NCBI GenBank assembly: GCA_017305815.1
Contig: JAFKJZ010000335.1
Span: 1 to 22,773 of the forward strand
Length of the DNA: 22,773 bases
Direction: 5' to 3'
Origin: Hyphomicrobiales bacterium
GTDB taxonomy: Bacteria; Pseudomonadota; Alphaproteobacteria; Rhizobiales; Kaistiaceae
In this document: positions 6,410 to 15,382 of the stretch, piece by piece
Layout of the letters: each line of letters opens with the position of its first letter
How positions within the stretch are numbered: the first letter of the stretch is position 1
The notes under the pieces: model-generated
Databases searched by the model: none
What the model was told of the DNA's origin: nothing
The model's input: the letters and a program-made list of their open reading frames with translations, nothing else
Position numbers and translations under genes: made by a program

Positions 6410-7645
6410 TCAATGACCGCCGGAGAACACCAGCGTTTTGAAGGGCAGCACCAGGGCCTGGATCCGCAGCACGATGGCGTGGACCACGCCGACCGTGTCG
6501 ACGACATGCAGGGCGATCGATTCGAACGTGCCGACGTCCTTCTCGGCCAGCCGGTCGTGATTGTCGGTATAGGCGTTGACGAGGCAGGTGCTGCCCGGCG
6601 GAATGCCCTCGAAGCCGCTCTCGTAGAGGGGTTCGAGATAGTCGGTGATCGTCCCCGGCTGCGCGACCTGCTGGACGTCGATCAACTGGTCGGATGCCCG
6701 GATCTGGCCCGAGGCGATCAGGCCCTGGACGTTCGACACCACCATCGGAATGATCTTCAGCGGATTGGTGACGCAGGAGGCTTCCGCCAGCATGCCGCGG
6801 CGGATGACCTGGGCCTCCAGCTGGTTGAAGCCGGCGATCAGCCCCCATTGGCCGGCCTCCGACGGGATGAGGACGCCGGCGGGGCGCATCAGCGGGTTGA
6901 CGATGTCGCCCTTGCGAAGGGTGAACTGCTCCAGCCGGCCGTCGACGCCGGCCCGGACTGTCGTCTTGTCGAGATCGACCTGGGCCTCGGCGGCCTGGGC
7001 CCTGGCGCTCTCCTGCTGCGCCGGCAGGACCGAGGCGATCTGCGTCTCGGTCGTCTGCTTGCTGGCGACCGCCGCGGCCACCGCGGCCTGGCGACCATTG
7101 GCGATGTTCTGCAGCCGCTCCACTTCGCGCGGCGCCACCGAGGGAGAGCCGCGCGACAGCAGCGTCGTTTTCGTCTCCAGTTCGTCGAGGGCCTGCTGAT
7201 AGGCGCTCTGCGCTTCCTGGATCTGCGCGTCCTGGACCACCAGCTGGGATTTGGCCAGCGTGATCGCCGCGTCGACCTCGGCGAGCCGGCGTTGCGCCGT
7301 CTCCAGCGCCGCCGTCTGCTTGGTGCTGTCGAGCAGGAAGATCGGCTCGCCTGCCTTGACGGTGTCCTGGACCGAGACCAGCACCTTTTCCACCCGGCCC
7401 GATCCCTCGGGCAGGATCGGGACCGTCCGATAGAACGAGATGGCGTTGGTCGCCGAGGGGTGGAAGTAGAGGATCATCGTGAACAGGGCGATGGTCAGGA
7501 AGACGCAGGCCGTGATGCCGTATCGAAGCTCGAACCAGATCGAATAGAGCGTGATCTCCCGGCCGAGCCGCTTGCCCTGGACGAAGCGGCGAAAGAGATA
7601 GTCGGGAAGGATCGTGACCAGCGAGCAGAGAAGCAGCTCGATCAT
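6410..7645 (-). CDS. HlyD-family membrane-fusion (periplasmic adaptor) protein
   Basis: A 411-residue HlyD/EmrA-type adaptor. It has a short hydrophobic N-terminus, a clear membrane anchor at about residues 42-61, a first lipoyl half (VEKVLVSVQDTVKAGEPIFLLD, about 85-106), a long Ala/Gln/Glu-rich coiled-coil hairpin (about 108-240), and a second lipoyl half (TTVRAGVDGRLEQFTLRKGDIV). Such proteins bridge an inner-membrane transporter and an outer-membrane channel, but no pump or TolC gene is here. The start is the ATG at 7645 overlapping the stop of the upstream membrane-protein gene by ATGA. The pairing recalls E. coli YiaV/YiaW and YibH/YibI, where an HlyD protein accompanies a small DUF3302 membrane protein. 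The transported compound is unknown. Confidence 0.87.
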   Translation of the reverse strand: MIELLLCSLVTILPDYLFRRFVQGKRLGREITLYSIWFELRYGITACVFLTIALFTMILYFHPSATNAISFYRTVPILPEGSGRVEKVLVSVQDTVKAGEPIFLLDSTKQTAALETAQRRLAEVDAAITLAKSQLVVQDAQIQEAQSAYQQALDELETKTTLLSRGSPSVAPREVERLQNIANGRQAAVAAAVASKQTTETQIASVLPAQQESARAQAAEAQVDLDKTTVRAGVDGRLEQFTLRKGDIVNPLMRPAGVLIPSEAGQWGLIAGFNQLEAQVIRRGMLAEASCVTNPLKIIPMVVSNVQGLIASGQIRASDQLIDVQQVAQPGTITDYLEPLYESGFEGIPPGSTCLVNAYTDNHDRLAEKDVGTFESIALHVVDTVGVVHAIVLRIQALVLPFKTLVFSGGH

Positions 7646-8157
7646 GTTTCGCGTCCCTTGTCCGGACCTGCGTTCCCGTCCGTTTCGATCGCCGCTGCCG
7701 CGGGGGCTTCCGGTCCCCTGGCCGGGGGCGGCGGTTCCGGCGCCGGACTGGCCGAGACCGCGCCGGCGGCGGGAGGCGGCGGCGCGTCGGGCGGGGCATT
7801 CCTGCGGCGCCAGCCGGCGATGTGGGAGAGCGAATTCGCCATGCCGGCGAATGGCGTGTACAGGTCCGGGATCGGAATCAGCGCCAGCAGCAGGGCTGCC
7901 ACCCAGAACGTCGTGTTGTGGGTAAACAGCCCGAGCAGGGCAAGCACCGCCACCACCTCGAACTGGAGCTTCCCGGCATTGCCATGCGCGATGTGCTCCG
8001 GCAGCGCGTGCAGCCGGAAATAGAGGGTGCCGAGGGCGAACAGCAGCACGACCAGGAAGATCGCGCAGCCGATCAGGAAATAGTCCGGCTGGCCGGGCTC
8101 GGTGATGAATATCGGCAGGATATGCGGTGCGGCCGGGTGAGTCGGGAACGAAGACAT
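7642..8157 (-). CDS. Small inner-membrane protein coupled to the HlyD adaptor
   Basis: A 171-residue protein with hydrophobic segments at about residues 26-48 and 66-97 (one long or two short spans), then a Pro/Ala-rich, probably disordered cytoplasmic or periplasmic tail from about 120. The motif PDYFLIGCAIFLVVLLF is loosely like the start of E. coli YiaW (DUF3302), and the arrangement with an HlyD gene is the same, but I cannot confirm homology by eye. The chosen start (MSSFPTHP) has GGGAGG 5 bases upstream; the frame remains open upstream but without such a site. The stop overlaps the adaptor start by 4 bp, so the products are likely made together and may form a complex. Confidence 0.75.
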   Translation of the reverse strand: MSSFPTHPAAPHILPIFITEPGQPDYFLIGCAIFLVVLLFALGTLYFRLHALPEHIAHGNAGKLQFEVVAVLALLGLFTHNTTFWVAALLLALIPIPDLYTPFAGMANSLSHIAGWRRRNAPPDAPPPPAAGAVSASPAPEPPPPARGPEAPAAAAIETDGNAGPDKGRET

Positions 8158-8485
8158 GCATGCCTCCCAGTCCGAATCTCGATCGGACGATGTGACCCTT
8201 GCGCAGCGCACCGAAATATGGCCGGCGGTTGCCGGGCCGCAGGTTCGGGGCCGTCCGAAAGCCAATCCTTATCCAATTTCGCGGCGCTCTCAAGAGTGAC
8301 CGCGATCGAAACTTCCGTAACGTCGCCCGGAGGTCCCTTCGGGGCCGGGGGCGGGCACGCTGCCTCGGGCGAGCGCAATTTCCGCTTGTGGGGCTGACAG
8401 CGGCGCGCGGCGCGGTTAAGGGTCGCTGCGACGGGTCCCGGTGCCGCGCTCGGCCGCGCCGCCGTATTTCATCATGAGGGTTTCG
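8158..8485. other. 328-bp divergent gap between membrane-protein pair and HAD gene
   Basis: It must hold promoters for both directions. Visible: an inverted repeat GTCCGA (8170-8175) / TCGGAC (8183-8188) just upstream of the membrane-protein start, and GC-rich sequence elsewhere. No convincing gene or clear -35/-10 pair is seen. Confidence 0.5.
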
Positions 8486-9160
8486 ATGACGACTGATGCG
8501 CTGTTCGGCGGACGATCCTTTGCCGCGTTCCTGTTCGACATGGACGGGACGTTGCTGACCTCGATCGAGGCGGCCGAGCGCGTCTGGTCGGACTGGGCGC
8601 GCCGGCAGGGGCTCGACGTCGAGGCCTTCCTGCCAACGCTGCATGGCAAGCGCGCCATCGACACGGTGCGCCAGCTTGGTCTGCCCGGGATCGATGTCGA
8701 GGCGGAAGCCGAGGCGATCCTGCAGGCCGAGATCGACGACGTCGACGGCGTGCGCGAGATAGGCGGCGCGGCGGGCTTCCTCTCGGCGCTGCCGCCGGAT
8801 CGCTGGGCCGTCGTCACCTCGGCGCCGCGCCTGCTCGCCCTCCGCCGGCTGGAGGCGGCCGGGCTGACGCCGCCGGCCGTGTTCGTGACGGCAGACGATG
8901 TGACGATCGGCAAGCCCGAACCGGATTGCTACCTGCTCGCCGCCAGCCGGCTCGGCGTCGCGGCGTCGGATTGCCTGGTGTTCGAGGACGCGCCGGCCGG
9001 CATCGAGGCGGGCGAGCGGGCCGGGGCCAGCGTGCTGGTCATCCAGGCGACGCATACGGCGCCGGCGGCGACGGTTCATCCGGGGGTTGGTAGCTATGAC
9101 GGCCTGCGGGTCGCGACCGACACCGAAGGTCGGCTGATCCTGGAGCGCGAGGCCGGCTAG
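8486..9160 (+). CDS. HAD-superfamily sugar-phosphate phosphatase-like hydrolase
   Basis: A 224-residue HAD hydrolase of the subgroup that includes 2-deoxyglucose-6-phosphate, glycerol-phosphate and sugar-alcohol phosphatases. All motifs are present: motif I FDMDGTLL (17-24, nucleophile D18), motif II Ser in VTSAP, motif III Lys in GKPEPD, and motif IV FEDAPAGI. A helical cap lies between motifs I and II. The start chosen is ATG 8486, which has GAGGG 5 bases upstream and leaves motif I at the usual distance; two in-frame ATGs upstream (8441, 8474) would add an unconserved tail. It is a stand-alone gene, convergent with the cyo operon. The substrate cannot be told from sequence. Confidence 0.9.
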   Translation: MTTDALFGGRSFAAFLFDMDGTLLTSIEAAERVWSDWARRQGLDVEAFLPTLHGKRAIDTVRQLGLPGIDVEAEAEAILQAEIDDVDGVREIGGAAGFLSALPPDRWAVVTSAPRLLALRRLEAAGLTPPAVFVTADDVTIGKPEPDCYLLAASRLGVAASDCLVFEDAPAGIEAGERAGASVLVIQATHTAPAATVHPGVGSYDGLRVATDTEGRLILEREAG

Positions 9161-9175
9161 GGTCCGCGGGTGCGC

Positions 9176-9193
9176 GGCCGCTCCGGCGCGGCC
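9176..9193. terminator. GC-rich hairpin between HAD gene and cyoD
   Basis: GGCCGC (9176-9181) and GCGGCC (9188-9193) pair around 6 bases in the 34-bp gap between two convergent genes. No T-run, so at most a shared pause or termination aid. Confidence 0.35.
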
Positions 9194-9194
9194 C

Positions 9195-9581
9195 TCACAT
9201 GTTCTGCATCTGCTCCATCATCTGGGCCGGCATCAGGTTGTGGTTGAGGTTCGCCATGATCCAGAGCGAACCGGCCAGCACCAGGAAGACGATCAGCACG
9301 CCGAAGGCCAGCGCCAGCACGTTGTTGGTGCTGTCCGGCGAGGTCGTGATGTGCAGGAAGAACACGAGGTGGACGCCCATCTGGGCGATCGCCAGCACGA
9401 CGAGGCCCATGGCGATGCCGGGTCCCCAGAGCAGGTCGGATTTGGCGACGTAGAAGGATATGGCGGTCAGGAGCACGGCGAGGATAAAGCCGACGAGATA
9501 GCCGCGCACGCCGCTCGCGATCGTTTCCGAGATCTGTTCCTCGCCGGGGGCGACGTCGTGCTGGTCGGGCTGTGCGGTCAT
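9195..9581 (-). CDS. cyoD: Cytochrome bo3 ubiquinol oxidase subunit IV
   Basis: A 128-residue small subunit with three transmembrane segments, encoded last in cyoABCD. Family features are GYLVGFILAVLLTAISF, the block MGVHLVFFLHITTSPDSTNN, and the third span VLIVFLVLAGSLWIMANLNHNLM. E. coli CyoD is about 109 residues; the extra length is mostly the polar N-terminus. The subunit helps assembly of the oxidase and CuB binding in subunit I, by family knowledge. The start ATG at 9581 overlaps the stop of cyoC (ATGA). The frame upstream of it lies inside cyoC. Confidence 0.95.
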   Translation of the reverse strand: MTAQPDQHDVAPGEEQISETIASGVRGYLVGFILAVLLTAISFYVAKSDLLWGPGIAMGLVVLAIAQMGVHLVFFLHITTSPDSTNNVLALAFGVLIVFLVLAGSLWIMANLNHNLMPAQMMEQMQNM

Positions 9582-10276
9582 GACGTCGTTCCGATCAGGT
9601 AGACCACGGTGAACAGCGCGACCCAGATGATGTCGAGGGCGTGCCAGAACAGGCTGAAGCACATCAGCCGGCGCAGGATGCGGGGATGGAAGCCCTTGAC
9701 CGCCACCTGCGCCATCATCGTGCCGAGCCAGAGCAGGCCCGAGAAGACATGCAGGCCATGCAGCCCGACGAGGGCGAAGAAGGCGGAGAGGAAGGCGCTG
9801 CGCGCCGGACCGGCACCCTCGGCGATCATCAGCGCGAATTCCTGCACCTCGAGGACGAGGAAGACGAAGCCGAGCAGGCCGGTGGCGAAGAGGCCGATCT
9901 GGGTCCAGAGATGGTTGCGGACCTGGCTGGCGATCATGGCGAGGCCGCAGGCGAAGCTCGAGGTCAGCAGCGCCGCCGTCTCGATCGCCACGCGCGTCAG
10001 CCCGAACAGCTCGTGTCCCGTCGGGCCGCCGGCCGTCGCGTCGACCAGCACCGCGTAGGTCGCGAAGAAGGCCGAGAACATGACGATGTCGCTGAGCAGG
10101 AAGATCCAGAAGCCATAGGCGACGACGACTCGCTTCGAGGCCGGACCGCCCTCGCCATGGCCGGTGGCGTCGTCGCCATGGTGGCCGTGACCATGACCAT
10201 GGCCGTGGCCGGGAGCGTGGGGGTGATGTCCGACCCGGTAGGGGTCCGTGCCGGGGCTGACCGCGACGTCGCTCAT
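9578..10276 (-). CDS. cyoC: Cytochrome bo3 ubiquinol oxidase subunit III
   Basis: A 232-residue subunit with five expected transmembrane helices. Family features include [24 protein letters not shown] and [17 protein letters not shown]. It lacks haem and copper and stabilises the complex. Compared with E. coli CyoC (about 204 residues) it has a longer N-terminus rich in His-Gly pairs (residues 17-36, [20 protein letters not shown]), which could bind metal ions. It overlaps cyoB upstream and cyoD downstream by 4 bp each, so the operon is tightly coupled. Confidence 0.96.
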   Translation of the reverse strand: MSDVAVSPGTDPYRVGHHPHAPGHGHGHGHGHHGDDATGHGEGGPASKRVVVAYGFWIFLLSDIVMFSAFFATYAVLVDATAGGPTGHELFGLTRVAIETAALLTSSFACGLAMIASQVRNHLWTQIGLFATGLLGFVFLVLEVQEFALMIAEGAGPARSAFLSAFFALVGLHGLHVFSGLLWLGTMMAQVAVKGFHPRILRRLMCFSLFWHALDIIWVALFTVVYLIGTTS

Positions 10277-12276
10277 GCCGGTTGCCTCAGGGTTGCGAGC
10301 GCTTCCTCGCGCTGGCGCCGCCGCTCGCGGTCGAGGCGAGCCACCTCCTCGGCCGGGATCTCGTATTCATCGACATCGCGCCAGGCGAAGACGACGAAAG
10401 TGGCGAAGGCGCCGACCAGGCCGAGCAGCACCATCCACCAGATGTGCCAGATCAGCGCGAAGCCCATGATCGTCGTGAAGAAGGCGGTGACGACGCCGGT
10501 CGGCGAATTGCGCGGCATCTCGATCGCCTCGTAATCCGGCTCCTGCACCAGGCGCTGTTCGGCGAGCGCCCTCTGCTTGATTCCCCAATAGGGCTCCTCG
10601 TCCTCGACATTCGGCAGCACGGCGAAATTGAAGGCCGGCGGCGGCGAGGTGGTGGCCCATTCCAGCGAGCGGCCGTCCCACGGATCGCCGAACACGTCGC
10701 GCAGCCGGTTGCGATCGCGGATGCTGACAAAGAGCTGCGCCGCCTGGGCGACGATGCCGGCGAGGATGAACAGCGCGCCGACGGCGGCGAGCAGAAGCCA
10801 GGGCCGCCATTCCGGCACGTCGTAATGCTGCATGCGCCGCGTCATGCCGAGCAGGCCGACGACGTAGAGCGGCATGAAGGCGAGGTAGAAGCCAACGATC
10901 CAGAGCCAGAAGGCGAGCTTGCCGAGCCTTTCGTCGAGGGTGAAGCCGAACGCCTTCGGGAACCAGTAGGTATAGCCGGCGAAGGCGCCGAACAGCACGC
11001 CGCCGATGATCACGTTGTGGAAGTGGGCGACCAGGAACAGGCTGTTGTGGACGAGGAAATCGGCCGGCGGCACCGCCATCAGCACGCCGGTCATGCCGCC
11101 GATGACGAAGGTCACCATGAAGCCGACCGTCCACAGCACCGGCGAGGTGAAGCGGACGCGGCCGCCATACATGGTGAAGAGCCAGTTGAACACCTTCACC
11201 CCGGTCGGCACGGCGATGATCATCGTGGCGATGCCGAACACCGCGTTGACGTTGGCGCCGGCGCCCATGGTGAAGAAGTGATGCAGCCAGACCAGGAAGG
11301 AGAGCACGCAGATCGACATCGTCGCCAGCACCATCGAGCGGTAGCCGAACAGCGGCTTGCTGGAGAAGGTCGAGATCACTTCCGAGAAGATGCCGAAGAC
11401 CGGCAGGACGAGGATGTAGACTTCCGGATGGCCCCAGATCCAGATCAGGTTTACATACATCATCATGTTGCCGCCGGCTTCATTGGTGAAGAAGTGGAAG
11501 CCGAGGTAGCGGTCGAGCGCCAGCATCGCGAGCGTGGCGGTCAGCACGGGAAAGGCGGCGACGATCAGCAGGTTGGAGGCGAGCGAGGTCCAGCAGAACA
11601 TCGGCATGCGCAGATAGCTCATGCCGGGCGCGCGCATCTTCAGGATGGTCGTGACCAGGTTTATGCCGGTCATCAGCGTGCCGGCGCCGGATATCTGCAG
11701 CGCCCAGATGTAGTAGTCGACGCCGACGCCGGGCGAATATTGCAGCTCCGACAGCGGCGGATAGGCGAGCCACCCGGCTTGCGAGAATTCGCCGACGACG
11801 AGCGAGACGTTGATCAGCAGCATGCCCGAGGCGGCGAGCCAGAAGCTGACGGAGTTCAGCGTCGGGAAGGCGACGTCGCGCACGCCGAGCTGCAGCGGGA
11901 TGACGACGTTCATCAGCCCGATGACGAACGGCATCGCCACGAAAAAGATCATGATCGTGCCGTGGGCGGAGAAGATTTGGTTGTAGTGCTCGGGCGGCAG
12001 GTAGCCCTGCGACTGGAACGCCACGGCCTGCTGCGTCCGCATCATCAGCGCGTCGACGAAGCCGCGCAGCAGCATCACCATCGCCATCAGCGTGTACATG
12101 ACGCCGATCCGCTTGTGATCGACGGAGGTGATCCATTCGCGCCAGAGATAGGGCACATGGCCCTTGGCCACGACCCAGACGAGCACGGCGAACGCCACCA
12201 CGATCACCAGGGCGGAGGCGAGCAGCGGGATCGGCTGGTCGAAGGGGATCGCGGCCCAGGTGAGCTTGCCGAGCAT
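10273..12276 (-). CDS. cyoB: Cytochrome bo3 ubiquinol oxidase subunit I
   Basis: A 667-residue catalytic subunit (E. coli CyoB about 663), a haem-copper oxidase that reduces O2 to water with electrons from ubiquinol and pumps protons. Ligand motifs are all visible: H105 in [10 protein letters not shown] for low-spin haem, [12 protein letters not shown] with the His-Tyr pair at the CuB site, HHFFTMGAG with two CuB histidines, and HFHNVIIGG with the haem ligands. The Glu in GHPEVY marks it as an A-type enzyme. It begins 1 base after the cyoA stop, with AGGAGGG before the ATG. Its stop overlaps cyoC. Confidence 0.98.
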   Translation of the reverse strand: MLGKLTWAAIPFDQPIPLLASALVIVVAFAVLVWVVAKGHVPYLWREWITSVDHKRIGVMYTLMAMVMLLRGFVDALMMRTQQAVAFQSQGYLPPEHYNQIFSAHGTIMIFFVAMPFVIGLMNVVIPLQLGVRDVAFPTLNSVSFWLAASGMLLINVSLVVGEFSQAGWLAYPPLSELQYSPGVGVDYYIWALQISGAGTLMTGINLVTTILKMRAPGMSYLRMPMFCWTSLASNLLIVAAFPVLTATLAMLALDRYLGFHFFTNEAGGNMMMYVNLIWIWGHPEVYILVLPVFGIFSEVISTFSSKPLFGYRSMVLATMSICVLSFLVWLHHFFTMGAGANVNAVFGIATMIIAVPTGVKVFNWLFTMYGGRVRFTSPVLWTVGFMVTFVIGGMTGVLMAVPPADFLVHNSLFLVAHFHNVIIGGVLFGAFAGYTYWFPKAFGFTLDERLGKLAFWLWIVGFYLAFMPLYVVGLLGMTRRMQHYDVPEWRPWLLLAAVGALFILAGIVAQAAQLFVSIRDRNRLRDVFGDPWDGRSLEWATTSPPPAFNFAVLPNVEDEEPYWGIKQRALAEQRLVQEPDYEAIEMPRNSPTGVVTAFFTTIMGFALIWHIWWMVLLGLVGAFATFVVFAWRDVDEYEIPAEEVARLDRERRRQREEALATLRQPA

Positions 12277-12277
12277 C

Positions 12278-13276
12278 CTATCCCTCCTGCTTCGACGATA
12301 GGGACGCCGGCATCATGGAGTGCGGCGCTTCGGCATCCGGCATTCCCGGCGTGGCGGGCATTTCGACTTTTGGCGCTTCGGCGCCGGCGGGCGCGGCGTG
12401 CATCGGACCGGTGGCGGGTCCGGGGCCCGGGGGGAGCTTCTGCGTCAGGATCGACCGGAAAAGCTCCGGCGAACCGAGCTTGTAGATCGTCGGCGGCACG
12501 TTCTGGGTCGGATGCGACAGCGCGATATAGGCCGCGTCGTCGAGCACTTTGGTCGATTGCTGCGCCGTCTGCGTCCAGCTCGCGAAATCCGCCGCCGGGA
12601 TGGCGCGGACAGTGAAGTGCATGCCGGAAAAGCCGTTGCCGCTATAGTTGGACGACAGGCCGTGGAACTCGCCGGGCTCGTTCGCCAGCAGGTTCAGGTT
12701 CGTCCGCATGCCGTTCATCGTGTAGATCATGCCGCCGAGCTGCGGCACGAAGAACGCGTTCATCACCGAGGACGAGGTGAGCTCGAAATGCACCGGCGTC
12801 GCGGCCGGGATGACCAGCTGGTTGACCGTGGCGATGTTCTGCTCGGGGTAGATGAACAGCCATTTCCAGTCGAGCGAGACGACCTGCACCTCGAGCGGCT
12901 TGACGTCGGCGACCAGCGGCTTCGGCGGGTCGAGGTCATGCGAGCCGATCCAGGCGATGCCGCCGAGCAGCACGATGACGAGGATTGGAATGGCCCAGAC
13001 GATCAGCTCGACCTGGCCGGAATAGACGAACTCGGGCTGGTATTTCGCCCGCGTGTTGGAGGCGCGGAACCACCAGGCTACGCCCAGCGTGACGAGGATG
13101 GTCGGGATGACGATCGTCAGCATGATCGCCACCGAATTGACCAGGATCAGCTTCTCGGCATGGCCGACCGGCCCCTTCGGGTTCAACACGCCGATGCAGC
13201 CGCTCAGGGTAAGCGCGACACCCGCCAGGGCAACCCATCTGAGGCCGGCGTTTCGGCGTCGCATCCACTCCGTCAT
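12278..13276 (-). CDS. cyoA: Cytochrome bo3 ubiquinol oxidase subunit II (lipoprotein)
   Basis: A 332-residue subunit II. A lipoprotein signal is visible ([14 protein letters not shown]27), followed by two membrane spans and a cupredoxin-like domain. The CuA ligands of cytochrome c oxidases are absent: the corresponding block is [14 protein letters not shown], as in ubiquinol oxidases, which supports the quinol assignment. The C-terminus carries an extra Pro/Ala-rich tail of about 60 residues after the family core, so it is slightly longer than E. coli CyoA (315). The start has GGAGCG upstream. It is first in the operon cyoABCD; cyoE (haem O synthase) is not adjacent and must be elsewhere. 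Confidence 0.97.
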   Translation of the reverse strand: MTEWMRRRNAGLRWVALAGVALTLSGCIGVLNPKGPVGHAEKLILVNSVAIMLTIVIPTILVTLGVAWWFRASNTRAKYQPEFVYSGQVELIVWAIPILVIVLLGGIAWIGSHDLDPPKPLVADVKPLEVQVVSLDWKWLFIYPEQNIATVNQLVIPAATPVHFELTSSSVMNAFFVPQLGGMIYTMNGMRTNLNLLANEPGEFHGLSSNYSGNGFSGMHFTVRAIPAADFASWTQTAQQSTKVLDDAAYIALSHPTQNVPPTIYKLGSPELFRSILTQKLPPGPGPATGPMHAAPAGAEAPKVEMPATPGMPDAEAPHSMMPASLSSKQEG

Positions 13277-13474
13277 TCAAGCGCTCCCGTGCTGTTGCGT
13301 GCGTGGGATCGGTCCGGAAGGCAGACGAACGGCATCTGGCTCGGCGCTGACGGGGCGCTGGCATGAGGCCACATAGGGGGCGGCCTTCGACCGGCAAGGG
13401 AGATGCGCCGCGTGTCGCAGGGCGTCGTCCTGACCGATAGCGCTTTCTTGCCGCGAACCGCTTTCCACCCGGCC

Positions 13475-13488
13475 TGAAAACGCTTTAC
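13475..13488. promoter_or_regulatory. Candidate LacI-type operator upstream of GMC gene
   Basis: TGAAAACGCTTTAC matches 12 of 14 positions of the general LacI-family pattern TGnAAnCGnTTnCA. It lies 67 bases before the GMC start in the 279-bp gap divergent from cyoA, and a LacI gene is the next gene after GMC. CGCTTT also occurs at 13441, 13459 and 13481. No clear promoter boxes were picked out in this gap. Confidence 0.3.
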
Positions 13489-13555
13489 GCTTCGCGGGAT
13501 CGGCGCGGCGGCGGGGGGAGACTGCCGGCGCGCCGGAACCGATCGGAGGAACGGA

Positions 13556-15172
13556 ATGCCGGACTACATCATCGTCGGCGGCCGCTCCGCCGGCTGCGTC
13601 ATGGCCGCCCGGTTGAGCGAGGATGCCGATGTCTCGGTGCTGCTCATCGAGGCCGGTCCGCGCGATACCGACCGCTACATCCATATGCCCGTCGGCTTCT
13701 TCAAGATTTCCGCCGGTCCGCTTTCCTGGGGCTACGAGACGGAACCCGGCCGCGCCATCGACGGCCGCACCATCCCCTATCCGCAGGGGCGCGTGCTCGG
13801 CGGCGGCAGCTCGATCAACGCGCAGGTCTTCACCCGGGGCTGTCCGGAGGATTATGACGCCTGGGCCGAGGAGGAGGGCTGCGACGGCTGGTCGTTCCGC
13901 GAGGTGCTGCCGCTGTTCCGCCGCTCCGAGGACAACGACACCTTCGTCGGTCCCTTCCATGGTCGCGGCGGCCCGCTTGGCGCCAGCAGCGGCCATCCGC
14001 ATCCGCTGACCCGCGTCTTCGTGCAGGCGGCACAGGAAGCGGGCCTGCCGTTCAATCCGGATTTCAACGGCGATCACCAGGCCGGCACCGGCTTCTACCA
14101 GACGACGACGCGAAACGGCCGGCGCTGCAGCACGGCGGTCGGCTATCTGAAGCCGGCGCTCGGCCGGCCGAACCTCGCCGTGCGCACCGACGTGCTGGTG
14201 CGGCGGATCGTGGTCGACGCGGGCCGCGCCGTCGGCGTCGAGATCGCCACCGACGGCCGCAGCGAGATACTGCGCGCCGACCGCGAGGTGATCGTCGCCG
14301 CCGGCGCGATCGGCTCGCCCAAGCTCTTGATGCTCTCCGGCATCGGTCCGGCGGCGCATCTCGCCGGGCATGGCATCGCGGTCGTGCACGACCTGCCGGG
14401 CGTCGGGCAGAACTTGCAGGACCACACCAATATCGACATCGTCTACCAGCTGAACGGGCCGCACAGCTTCGACAAGTACAAGAAGCCGCACTGGAAGCTG
14501 ATGGCGGGGCTCGAATATCTCGCGCTCGGCAAGGGACCGGTGGCGTCGAACATCGTCGAGGGCGGCGCGTTCTGGTGGGGCGACAAGGCGGAGAAGACGC
14601 CGGACCTGCAGTTCCATTTCCTGCCCGGCGCCGGCGTCGAGAAGGGCGTCGGCTCGGTGCCGGGCGGTAATGGCTGCACGCTGAATTCCTACCACCTGCG
14701 GCCGCGCTCGCGCGGTTCGGTGACGCTGCGCTCGGCCGACCCGGCCGCCGCGCCGCGCATCGACACCAACGCCTTCGCCGATCCCTACGACCTCGACCGC
14801 GCCGTTGACGGCGTGAAGATCAGCCAGGAGATCATGGCGCAGGAGGCGTTCCGGCCGTTCATCGCGGCCGAGCATATTCCCGGCAAGGGCGTGCGCAGCC
14901 TCGCCGAATACCAGGCCTTCGCCCGATCGGCGGCGCGCACCGCCTATCACCCGGTTGGCACCTGCCGGATGGGGCACGGCGAGGACGCCGTCGTCGATCC
15001 GCAACTGCGCGTGCGCGGCATCGAGGGGCTGCGCGTCTGCGACAGCTCGATCATGCCGCGCCTCGTCTCCTCCAACACCAACGCGCCGACGGTGATGATC
15101 GGCGAGAAGGCGTCCGACCTGATCCGGGGCAACCGCACCGGCGCAAGGCAGGCCGAGGCGGTGGGGGCGTAG
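13556..15172 (+). CDS. GMC-family FAD-dependent oxidoreductase (choline/alcohol dehydrogenase-like)
   Basis: A 538-residue glucose-methanol-choline oxidoreductase, which oxidises primary or secondary alcohols with FAD. Family features are the N-terminal dinucleotide fold (residues 4-35, acidic end E32 in LIEAG), PQGRVLGGGSSINAQVF (first GMC signature), GAIGSPKLLMLSGIGP (second signature), and C-terminal AYHPVGTCRMG with catalytic H465 plus N509 in SSNTNAP, the His/Asn pair seen in choline oxidase-type enzymes. In the FAD loop the middle glycine of GxGxxG is arginine: G8-G9-R10-S-A-G13. The start has GGAGGAA upstream and begins at the usual place. It resembles BetA-like dehydrogenases, but no bet genes are near, so the substrate is open. 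Confidence 0.92.
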   Translation: MPDYIIVGGRSAGCVMAARLSEDADVSVLLIEAGPRDTDRYIHMPVGFFKISAGPLSWGYETEPGRAIDGRTIPYPQGRVLGGGSSINAQVFTRGCPEDYDAWAEEEGCDGWSFREVLPLFRRSEDNDTFVGPFHGRGGPLGASSGHPHPLTRVFVQAAQEAGLPFNPDFNGDHQAGTGFYQTTTRNGRRCSTAVGYLKPALGRPNLAVRTDVLVRRIVVDAGRAVGVEIATDGRSEILRADREVIVAAGAIGSPKLLMLSGIGPAAHLAGHGIAVVHDLPGVGQNLQDHTNIDIVYQLNGPHSFDKYKKPHWKLMAGLEYLALGKGPVASNIVEGGAFWWGDKAEKTPDLQFHFLPGAGVEKGVGSVPGGNGCTLNSYHLRPRSRGSVTLRSADPAAAPRIDTNAFADPYDLDRAVDGVKISQEIMAQEAFRPFIAAEHIPGKGVRSLAEYQAFARSAARTAYHPVGTCRMGHGEDAVVDPQLRVRGIEGLRVCDSSIMPRLVSSNTNAPTVMIGEKASDLIRGNRTGARQAEAVGA

Positions 15173-15227
15173 GGCGGGGGGCGGCGCAACGCCTGAGTTC
15201 AGGGCTACCCCCGCGTGCCTAGCTCGC

Positions 15228-15329
15228 CGTCATCCCGGCCCCGAGCCGGGATCCATGCGGCCGGGTTGTCGGTCGCGCTAGGCTGCCGATGGCGCGGCTG
15301 CGAGGATCCCTGCTTCCGCAGGGATGACG
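15228..15329. repeat. Composite palindromic intergenic repeat between convergent genes
   Basis: The ends are inverted: CGTCATCCC (15228-15236) and GGGATGACG (15321-15329). Inside are hairpin 1, CCCGGC/GCCGGG (15234-15250), and hairpin 2, ATCCCTGC/GCAGGGAT with loop TTCC (15306-15325). Similar CGTCATCCCGGC-type repeats are widely scattered in alphaproteobacterial genomes. Here it lies between the 3' ends of the GMC and lacI-type genes, so it can act as a terminator for both. Confidence 0.7.
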
Positions 15330-15382
15330 ACGGAGGACAGCGAGACAGGGCCGGGGAACACGCCGAGGAGGGCGCGCCTCCG

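Noticed and set aside
7646..9079. N-terminal extension of the HlyD frame to 889 codons
   Set aside because: The extension crosses the membrane-protein gene in another frame and runs antisense to the HAD gene. The ATG at 7645 with the ATGA overlap is the real start.
10282..12615. 777-codon plus-strand frame opposite cyoB/cyoA
   Set aside because: It is antisense to genes with complete conserved motifs; its product is a low-complexity His/Asp/Arg/Gly-rich string typical of the reverse reading of GC-rich coding DNA.
9195..13276. Missing cyoE considered as a broken oxidase operon
   Set aside because: cyoE is often unlinked in alphaproteobacteria; all four structural genes are complete and tightly coupled.
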